A DNA stretch of 5,297 nt from Ardenticatenales bacterium. Lineage in GTDB: Bacteria; Chloroflexota; Anaerolineae; Ardenticatenales; Ardenticatenaceae. The position numbers and the translations under genes were made by a program. Of this stretch, positions 1-4,868 are shown one piece after another; position 1 is the first letter of the stretch; every line of letters begins with the position of its first letter. The notes under the pieces were generated by a model that was not told where the DNA came from, did not search any database, and saw only the letters and a list, made by a program, of their open reading frames with translations. The stretch covers positions 1 through 5,297 of the forward strand of contig JACCSL010000525.1 of assembly GCA_013812995.1 (NCBI GenBank), written 5' to 3'.

Positions 1-1463
1 CCACACGCAAGCGGCTACCCAGCGGTGTTGTCGGGCTCGATACGATTCTGCACGGCGGATTTTTCCCAGGTGATATCTATCTTATCATCGGCCAGCCTGG
101 CACGGGCAAGACCATTCTGGCCAGCCAGCTTTGTTTCAACCACATTCAGGCGGGGGGCCAGGCCCTCTACGTCACGATGCTGGCGGAGACCCACAGCGGC
201 CTGCTCGGTCATCTCCAATCGCTGGCCTACTTCGATGAGACGCTCATTCCGGAAAAGTTTTATCTGGTCAGCGGCTATCCTGTGCTGGCAGACCAGGGGC
301 TTGATGGCGTGCGCAAACAGATTCATCAAATGGTGCGCCAGCATCACGCCACGATGCTGGTGCTGGAGGGATTGGAGACAGTGGAAGCCTCTGCTCCCTC
401 GGCCCTGGCCCTCAAACAGTTCCTGCTGGATCTGCACGCCTTCATGTCGGCGCAGGGCTGTACGACCTTCCTGGTAAGCTCCCAGGCATCGCCCTCCTCC
501 TCCTCGCCGGAGCACGCGATGGTCGATGGCCTGCTCAACCTGCGCCATCTGCGGGTTGAAATGCGCGCATTTCGGGAGATAGAGGTCAAGAAATTGCGCG
601 GTAGCCGCTACATGGAAGGCGGGCATTTTTTCCGGATCTCGGAGGCGGGTGTGACTATCTACCCGCGCACGGAAAGCGTGCTGGCAATGCCCTCCTCCAT
701 AGCTGTCCCTTCCAGCAAGCGGCTGGGATTGGGGCTTGAAAATCTGGACGCGATGCTACAGGGGGGCCTCCCCGCCGGCAGCACGACCATGCTTCTGGGC
801 GCACCGGGCAGTGGAAAGACGATTCTCTCCTCCCACTTCCTGAGCCAATGCCAGAAGGAGAACGATAAGGGTCTGTACTTTGGCTTTTACGAAACTGCCC
901 CGCAACTTCTCGATAAGGCAAGACTCCTCGGTATTGACCTGAAATCTTGTGTGGAAAACGGAATGCTGGAGATTGTCTGGCGCTCCCCGATCGAAGATAA
1001 TCTGGATGGTCTAGTCCAGGAACTTCTGGAGCGGGTGACGCAGAACGGGGTGCGCCGTCTGGTAATCGATGGCCTGGAGGGCTTCGAGTCCGCCTCCCTC
1101 TACCCAGGCCGGGTACATCGATTGTTCGTTGCGCTTGGGAACGAACTGCGCGCCCTGGGGGTTACCACCCTCTTTACCATTGAGGCGCAGAATCGTTTTG
1201 GGCCCGAGCTGGAAGTGCCCATTCACGCGGCAGGGCTGATGGCAGACAATATCATCCTGTTGCGCTACGTCGCTCTCCGCTCCGAGCTATACCGGGTGCT
1301 TTCCATGGTCAAGATGCGGAGCAGCGCCTACGACCCGGCGGTGCGCGAGTTTAAGATCAGCCCACGGGGCATTGAAGTTGCTAGTACGGTGGAGAGCGCC
1401 GAGGCTATCCTGCGGGAAGTCGCCGATCCAAGCGCCGCCCCACCACCCTCCACGGACCTATAA
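1..1463 (+). CDS. KaiC-like double-domain RecA-family ATPase (5' end cut by window)
   Basis: The first full codon is at 3 and 486 residues are visible; KaiC proteins run to about 500-520, so only a few dozen N-terminal residues are probably missing. Two RecA/KaiC domains lie in tandem. Walker A motifs are GQPGTGKT (visible residues 30-37) and GAPGSGKT (266-273). Each domain ends with the KaiC-type strand pattern: KLRGSRYM then GVTIYPR in domain 1, and VKMRSS then VREFKIS in domain 2. The Walker B segments are LVLEGL (Glu122 where Asp is usual) and LVIDGL (Asp356). Of the paired catalytic glutamates of KaiC, only the second is kept in each domain (Ala61-Glu62 and Tyr296-Glu297). The KaiC autophosphorylation Ser-Thr pair aligns with Gly411-Leu412, so clock-type phosphorylation is unlikely. 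A Ser-rich loop (about 159-168) lies late in domain 1. It is probably a cytosolic, possibly hexameric regulatory ATPase. It is followed 12 bp later by a receiver gene, suggesting a signalling role. Family assignment is firm; partner and function are unknown. Confidence 0.92.
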   Translation, partial: TRKRLPSGVVGLDTILHGGFFPGDIYLIIGQPGTGKTILASQLCFNHIQAGGQALYVTMLAETHSGLLGHLQSLAYFDETLIPEKFYLVSGYPVLADQGLDGVRKQIHQMVRQHHATMLVLEGLETVEASAPSALALKQFLLDLHAFMSAQGCTTFLVSSQASPSSSSPEHAMVDGLLNLRHLRVEMRAFREIEVKKLRGSRYMEGGHFFRISEAGVTIYPRTESVLAMPSSIAVPSSKRLGLGLENLDAMLQGGLPAGSTTMLLGAPGSGKTILSSHFLSQCQKENDKGLYFGFYETAPQLLDKARLLGIDLKSCVENGMLEIVWRSPIEDNLDGLVQELLERVTQNGVRRLVIDGLEGFESASLYPGRVHRLFVALGNELRALGVTTLFTIEAQNRFGPELEVPIHAAGLMADNIILLRYVALRSELYRVLSMVKMRSSAYDPAVREFKISPRGIEVASTVESAEAILREVADPSAAPPPSTDL

Positions 1464-1475
1464 GACGGATGAACC

Positions 1476-1841
1476 ATGACCCGTACCAAAGTCATTCTTG
1501 TGATTGAAGATGAACCCTCTATTCTTGCGCTGCTGTGCGACCTGCTTGAAGGGGAGGGATATCAGGTGCATACCGCCACGGATGGGCAGAGTGGGCTGGG
1601 ACGGCTGGCCGAGGCCGCGCCTGATCTGGTGCTGTGTGATGTCATGATGCCCGGCATGGATGGTCGCGCGGTATGTAGCGCGATTTACAACAACCGCAGC
1701 TATCGCTCCATTCCTATTATCCTCATGAGCGCCGTTGCGGAGTCGTCACTGGGGCTGGACAGCGCGCAGTACAGCGCCTTTATGCCCAAGCCCATCAATC
1801 TGGATGCCCTCCTGGGGCTCATAGAACGGTTGACACCCTGA
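1476..1841 (+). CDS. Single-domain (CheY-like) response regulator
   Basis: A complete 121-residue receiver domain with no output domain. The acidic pocket is Glu11-Asp12 after the first beta strand (VILVIED), and the phospho-acceptor is Asp55 in LVLCDVMMPGMDG. The switch Ser85 sits in ILMSA, and the conserved Lys105 is in MPKPI, so all residues for Mg2+-dependent aspartyl phosphorylation are present. At about 120 residues the length is exactly one receiver fold; the protein must act by protein-protein contact or as a phosphorelay intermediate. The start at 1476 has only a weak GGA-type ribosome site, which fits its place 12 bp behind the KaiC-like gene. No cognate histidine kinase is in the window. 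A functional link with the KaiC-like ATPase is inferred from the tight spacing. Confidence 0.96.
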   Translation: MTRTKVILVIEDEPSILALLCDLLEGEGYQVHTATDGQSGLGRLAEAAPDLVLCDVMMPGMDGRAVCSAIYNNRSYRSIPIILMSAVAESSLGLDSAQYSAFMPKPINLDALLGLIERLTP

Positions 1842-1844
1842 CCC

Positions 1845-2750
1845 ATGACCAGCCCACAAGCATCTGAAACGAACCCCCTGCTGTTCCGCGCGGGGCAGCC
1901 GGAGGATCAACCCCAGATCGCGGAGATGATCAGAGATATCTGGGAGGGGAATGACTATCTGGCGAAGGTATGGAACAGGTGGGCGCAGACCCCCAACAGT
2001 CTCCTGCGCGTTGCCCTGCTGGGCGATGAGATTGTGGCGACAGGGCGCGTGGTAGAGCAGGTGCCGGGCGGTTGGTGGCTGGAGGGGGTGCGTGTTCACC
2101 CGGCCTACCAAGGGCGGGGCTTTGCCTCTCAACTTCACCACCACCTGGTGGAACTGGCCTTCGAGCAGCCAGGAATCAAGTGTCTGGGAATGACAACGAC
2201 CGCTGACACCCAGGCGATGGCCCACCTGGCGGAGCGCACCGAAATGGCCCTCCGTGCGGAATATCGCTACGTCCGGGGGAGCGCCCTCCCAGAGACACCG
2301 GGTGGTGTGCTCTCCCACACACCCACCAATCAGGCGGCCTTGTTGGCGGACCTCCAGCAGGGCGCGTGGTTGACTGCCTCGAGCGGTTATGCCATGAATG
2401 CATGGGTGGCGCGCCCGCTGGACGCGGACTGGCTCGGCGAAATCGTCGCTACGGGCGGCGTCTGGCGGCGCGGCGGGGCCGTGGCGCTCGCGGGGCGCGG
2501 CTCCTATGGCACAGAGCACTGGCTCTACCTGCTAGAGGGGGGGAGCGAGCAGGATCGGGAAATGATCGTTCGTCACCTCCGCTACCTTGCCTATCAGGAG
2601 AGTCCGGAGGCGCTCCTACGTTGCTTTGTCCCCCAGGGGGCGGCGGCCCTCCTCCCTCCGCTGCTCGACGCGGGGATGCAGGACCCCGAGGGGAAACCCT
2701 TTTATCTCCACCATTTCGTTCGGGAGCAGCCGGTGACCGATGAGAGGTAG
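1845..2750 (+). CDS. GNAT-family N-acetyltransferase with extra C-terminal domain
   Basis: A 301-residue protein. The acetyl-CoA binding motif A is clear: VRVHPAYQGRGFASQL (residues 82-97), matching the V-x-P-x-x-Q/R-x-x-G-x-G/A pattern with Gln89, Gly92 and Ala94. It is preceded by a strand pair (LLRVALLGDEIVATGRVVEQ, 53-72). A single GNAT domain needs about 150-160 residues, so residues about 160-301 are additional. They have alternating strands, LRYLAYQ and a late VP segment, and look like a degenerate second GNAT-like fold. The layout and the DYL..W..W stretch (38-46) recall the histidine N-acetyltransferase (NAT16/HISAT-like) group, but this is impression, not a search. The ATG lies 3 bp after the receiver stop with no good Shine-Dalgarno, implying translational coupling. 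The substrate is unknown. Confidence 0.88.
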   Translation: MTSPQASETNPLLFRAGQPEDQPQIAEMIRDIWEGNDYLAKVWNRWAQTPNSLLRVALLGDEIVATGRVVEQVPGGWWLEGVRVHPAYQGRGFASQLHHHLVELAFEQPGIKCLGMTTTADTQAMAHLAERTEMALRAEYRYVRGSALPETPGGVLSHTPTNQAALLADLQQGAWLTASSGYAMNAWVARPLDADWLGEIVATGGVWRRGGAVALAGRGSYGTEHWLYLLEGGSEQDREMIVRHLRYLAYQESPEALLRCFVPQGAAALLPPLLDAGMQDPEGKPFYLHHFVREQPVTDER

Positions 2751-3891
2751 GCTCGCGGCTCTGTTGCTGCTCCTGCTGGGCGGGCTGGGTGCCTTTACCC
2801 TGCTGCGGGAGCAACCCGAAACCGTGATCAGTGCTTCGCTGCTGGCGGAGGAGGGGCCGCTGGACAGCACAGGCTTTGCGCGGGCCACAGACCCCAATGG
2901 GCTTACCTTCCCTGATGCCTTCGGCCCCCATCCGGATTACCAGACTGAATGGTGGTACTACACGGGCAACGTCCAGACGGCGGAGGGTCGGCCCTTCGGC
3001 TACCAACTCACCATTTTCCGCCGCTCCCTCGTTCCGGGCTCCCCGCATCGTCCCTCCGACTTTGCCACTACCAGCCTCTACATGGCGCACTTCACCGTGA
3101 CCGATGGCGAGGGCGGGGCCTTCTACGAGCATGAGCGCTTCCAGCGGGCGGGCGGCGGTGCTGCCGGGGCGCAGCCTGAGCCCTATCAGGTCTGGCTGGA
3201 TGATTGGGCCGTGGAGGAAATCGAGCCCGGTCTCTACTGGATGCATGCCACTGGCGACGAGGTTGCCATTGACTTCACCCTGCGCTCCCTCAAGGCCCCG
3301 GCCCTACATGGCACCAATGGTCTCTCCCAGAAGAGCCGCCAGGTTGGTAACGCCAGCTACTACTACTCACAGACGAGGCTGGAGACGAGCGGCACCGTCA
3401 CCGTGCGCGGGCAGCCGCACGAGGTCTCGGGGCTCTCCTGGAAGGATCACGAGTATGGAACTTCCTCGCTGGCCGAAAACGCGTTGGGGTGGGATTGGTT
3501 CTCGCTACAACTCTCCGATGGGCGGGAATTGATGTACTTCCAGATTCGTACTGTTGGGGGCGGGATTGAACCCGCCTCCAGCGGCTCCTTGATTCTGGAG
3601 GATGGCACCGTCCGCCCGCTGTCGCAGAGCGAGGTGGGGGTCGAGGTGCTGGGGACATGGACCAGCCCCGATTCCCAGGGGCGCTACCCGGCCCAATGGA
3701 AACTCACGGTACCCTCAGAGGGAATAGAACTGACGATTCGACCCCTCATCCCCAACCAAGAGTTGAATGTGAGCGTCACCTACTGGGAGGGCGCGGTGCT
3801 GGCGGAGGGCACGGCAGGGGGACAACCCATCAGCGCGCAGGGGTACATCGAGCTGACGGGCTATGCAGGGGCGCGGGTTCCATCGCTGTAG
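2740..3891 (+). CDS. CrtC/AttH-family secreted or membrane-anchored hydrolase (lipocalin-like)
   Basis: A 383-residue protein. The N-terminus is Met-Arg-Gly-Arg followed by a hydrophobic run (residues 5-22, LAALLLLLLGGLGAFTLL), a signal peptide or N-terminal anchor. There is no lipobox cysteine and no clear AxA cleavage site. The hallmark EWWYYTGN (70-77) followed by FGYQLTIFRRSL (86-97) is the signature of the CrtC/AttH 'predicted secreted hydrolase' family, which includes carotenoid 1,2-hydratases and AttH lipocalin-like proteins. Further family motifs are SYYYSQTRL (206-214), SWKDHEYG (233-240) with an Asp-His pair, and GWDWFSLQLSDGREL (250-264). Length is normal for the family. The gene overlaps the GNAT gene by 11 bp, with a GGGAG at 2722-2726 about 13 nt before the ATG. 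AttH homologues often sit beside FtsX-like ABC permeases; none is seen here, and no carotenoid genes either, so the substrate cannot be named. Confidence 0.9.
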   Translation: MRGRLAALLLLLLGGLGAFTLLREQPETVISASLLAEEGPLDSTGFARATDPNGLTFPDAFGPHPDYQTEWWYYTGNVQTAEGRPFGYQLTIFRRSLVPGSPHRPSDFATTSLYMAHFTVTDGEGGAFYEHERFQRAGGGAAGAQPEPYQVWLDDWAVEEIEPGLYWMHATGDEVAIDFTLRSLKAPALHGTNGLSQKSRQVGNASYYYSQTRLETSGTVTVRGQPHEVSGLSWKDHEYGTSSLAENALGWDWFSLQLSDGRELMYFQIRTVGGGIEPASSGSLILEDGTVRPLSQSEVGVEVLGTWTSPDSQGRYPAQWKLTVPSEGIELTIRPLIPNQELNVSVTYWEGAVLAEGTAGGQPISAQGYIELTGYAGARVPSL

Positions 3892-3900
3892 CCGCGCCCC
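3868..3900. terminator. Possible bidirectional terminator hairpin between convergent genes
   Basis: A perfect 9-bp GC stem (GGGGCGCGG at 3868-3876, CCGCGCCCC at 3892-3900) encloses a 15-nt loop. It spans the end of the hydrolase gene and the 16-bp gap before the convergent zinc-ribbon gene. No T-run follows on either strand, so it is not a classical intrinsic terminator. It may only pause polymerase or protect 3' ends, or be a by-product of GC-rich sequence. Confidence 0.3.
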
Positions 3901-3907
3901 CGCTGAC

Positions 3908-4543
3908 TTATTGCTCCATCTTATTGCCGCACTCCGGACAGAACTTTGTCTTAGCTTCGACCTCCGCGCCGCAGTTGCCACACTCGGTCTTGGCGCGGAG
4001 GGAGGTCCCGCATTCCCCGCAGAATTTCCCTGACTGCGCCTTGGCCCCACACTCGGCGCAGGACGCCACCGCTTCCCGCGTCATATCTACATCTTGGATC
4101 AGGTTCCCCTCGGCCGCCTTCTGCCACACTTGATCCTTCACCGCGTGCGCCTGGGCAGCGGCCATTTCTTCCTCCAGGTCCGGCGCACACTCCTCGCAGA
4201 GACCGCGCTTGCTGTTCCAACAATTCTCCGGGCAGACCCATTTCCCGCAACGGGAGCACTGCTTGAAATGCGCCTTCGCGCTTTCGACTGCCCGTTGCAG
4301 TGCCTCATCATGCGCCTTCCCACCGATACTCTGCTGAATCTCGTAGCTGCTATCACTCACCCGCCCCAGGATGCCCCCGAAGAGATTCCCGGCGGTTCGC
4401 AGAATATCGCCCGCGATGCCGGGCACGGAGGTTTCAAAGGGCGACAGGTATCCATTGCCGCAACGGTCGCAGAAGAATTTGAACTGAAAGCCCCTATCGG
4501 TAGACAGGTCCTCGTGGTTTTGGGTAAAGTGGATCAGACTCAT
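3908..4543 (-). CDS. Multi-zinc-ribbon protein of unknown function
   Basis: A 211-residue protein with 16 cysteines in eight pairs, enough for four zinc sites. The pairs are C25/C28 (FFCDRCGNGY), C96/C99 (KQCSRCGKW), C104/C108, C116/C119, C162/C165, C175/C178, C188/C191 and C202/C205. The last four pairs form a typical double zinc ribbon (about 160-207) with repeated CxxCG knuckles. Between C28 and C96 lies a segment rich in Gly, Ile and Leu (about 41-63, GIAGDILRTAGNLFGGILG) that could be an amphipathic helix or a helical insertion. Residues about 121-150 are Glu/Ala-rich and probably helical. No signal peptide is visible, so it is probably cytosolic. The ATG is supported by an AAAGGAG ribosome site 7 nt upstream and a good promoter. 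I do not recognise a specific function; the architecture suggests a structural, protein-binding or nucleic-acid-binding adaptor. Confidence 0.9.
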   Translation of the reverse strand: MSLIHFTQNHEDLSTDRGFQFKFFCDRCGNGYLSPFETSVPGIAGDILRTAGNLFGGILGRVSDSSYEIQQSIGGKAHDEALQRAVESAKAHFKQCSRCGKWVCPENCWNSKRGLCEECAPDLEEEMAAAQAHAVKDQVWQKAAEGNLIQDVDMTREAVASCAECGAKAQSGKFCGECGTSLRAKTECGNCGAEVEAKTKFCPECGNKMEQ

Positions 4544-4550
4544 CAGGCAA

Positions 4551-4557
4551 CTCCTTT
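4551..4557 (-). promoter_or_regulatory. Strong Shine-Dalgarno of the zinc-ribbon gene
   Basis: On the minus strand the sequence reads AAAGGAG, 7 nt before the ATG at 4543. This is near-optimal spacing and fixes that start. It is clearly stronger than the ribosome sites inside the plus-strand operon. Confidence 0.85.
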
Positions 4558-4584
4558 AGTGGTTAGACAAAATCTACTTTAGTG
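4554..4584. repeat. Direct repeat of 8 bp overlapping promoter and ribosome site
   Basis: The minus-strand octamer CACTAAAG occurs at 4584-4577 and again at 4561-4554, 23 bp apart start to start. The first copy covers most of the -10 box and the second runs into the Shine-Dalgarno. Two copies on the same helical side or nearly so could be an operator, but an 8-mer repeat can also be chance. Confidence 0.35.
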
Positions 4585-4604
4585 ATAAAGGTTTTCGCTG
4601 TCAA
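4576..4604 (-). promoter_or_regulatory. Sigma70-type promoter for the zinc-ribbon gene
   Basis: On the minus strand a consensus -35 box TTGACA (4604-4599) is followed after exactly 17 bp by TAAAGT (4581-4576), a 4/6 match to TATAAT. Transcription would start near 4569, giving a leader of about 25 nt that contains the Shine-Dalgarno. Position, spacing and the AT-rich context all fit; it has not been tested. Confidence 0.7.
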
Positions 4605-4630
4605 TGCGCCCCAGCTTTATTTCCTTGCGC

Positions 4631-4784
4631 CAGGGCTTCTGAAAAGTCGGACCCGACCTGTGGAGGGAGGCCCTCTCCCCGGCTTTCAGCCGCCCCTCTC
4701 CCGATTTCGGGAGAGGGGACACTGAGCGAAGCGAAGTGGGGGAGAGGGCCATGCTCGCAGAACCGCGACTTTTGAGAAGCCCTG
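4631..4784. mobile_element. MITE-like nested palindromic element with 19-bp terminal inverted repeats
   Basis: The ends form a 19-bp inverted repeat with one mismatch (4631-4649 and 4766-4784, beginning CAGGGCTTCT; the mismatch is G4641 against G4774). Inside lies a second perfect 12-bp arm, GGCCCTCTCCCC at 4669-4680 pairing with 4739-4750. Enclosed in that are three consecutive hairpins: 4681-4691 (GGCT/AGCC), 4693-4718 and 4720-4738. The whole 154 bp can thus fold as a cloverleaf-like multi-branch structure on either strand. It has no open reading frame of note. Terminal inverted repeats without a transposase are typical of MITEs. CCCTCTCCC...GGGAGAGGG cores are familiar from dispersed intergenic repeats in many GC-rich bacteria. 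A possible imperfect target duplication (ATTTCCT) flanks it. Copy number in the genome cannot be seen from one window. Confidence 0.75.
4693..4718. repeat. Perfect 11-bp inverted repeat (central hairpin of the element)
   Basis: CCCCTCTCCCG (4693-4703) and CGGGAGAGGGG (4708-4718) are exact reverse complements around a 4-nt ATTT loop. As RNA or single-stranded DNA this would be a very stable stem. It could also stop transcription leaking into the element, but no T-run follows. Confidence 0.85.
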
Positions 4785-4801
4785 ATTTCCTGCTGTAGCT
4801 A

Positions 4802-4840
4802 TTGACGGGCCACACAAGGTCGCTGACAATTTGCGATAAT
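4802..4840 (+). promoter_or_regulatory. Candidate promoter for the nucleotide cyclase gene
   Basis: TTGACG (4802-4807) is a 5/6 match to a -35 box. At 17 bp spacing it faces GACAAT (4825-4830), a 4/6 match to a -10 box. A better -10 sequence, GATAAT (4835-4840), is preceded by TG at 4832-4833 as in extended -10 promoters, but lies 27 bp from the TTGACG. Either could be used; both lie 18-56 bp to the right of the palindromic element and point at the ATG at 4869. Confidence 0.5.
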
Positions 4841-4853
4841 GCAAGTCGTAGAT

Positions 4854-4859
4854 GGGGAG
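4854..4859 (+). promoter_or_regulatory. Shine-Dalgarno of the cyclase gene
   Basis: GGGGAG lies 9 nt before the ATG at 4869 and supports that start. There is no other start codon in this frame with an equally good upstream purine run. Confidence 0.65.
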
Positions 4860-4868
4860 TCGGGAACC

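Noticed and set aside
490..512. TCC-rich run in the KaiC-like gene as a possible slippery or regulatory repeat
   Set aside because: It encodes a plausible Ser-rich surface loop in the correct frame and the frame continues intact on both sides.
15..626. Minus-strand open frame of 203 codons opposite the KaiC-like gene
   Set aside because: The plus strand encodes continuous KaiC domain 1 sequence including a P-loop; the antisense frame has no motif.
1830..1835. TTGACA resembling a -35 box just before the GNAT gene
   Set aside because: It lies within the last codons of the receiver gene and at 17 bp no -10-like sequence follows; chance match.
1746..2519. Long minus-strand open frame (257 codons) opposite the receiver and GNAT genes
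   Set aside because: It is antisense to two genes with clear family motifs, has composition typical of a shadow frame in GC-rich DNA, and shows no recognisable motif or ribosome site.
2449..3246. Minus-strand open frame (265 codons) opposite the GNAT/hydrolase junction
   Set aside because: It is rich in Pro, Arg and Gly as expected for an antisense frame, and both plus-strand genes it covers have strong family signatures.
4693..4718. Central hairpin as an intrinsic terminator for either flanking gene
   Set aside because: Both flanking genes are transcribed away from it and there is no T-run, so a terminator role is not supported.
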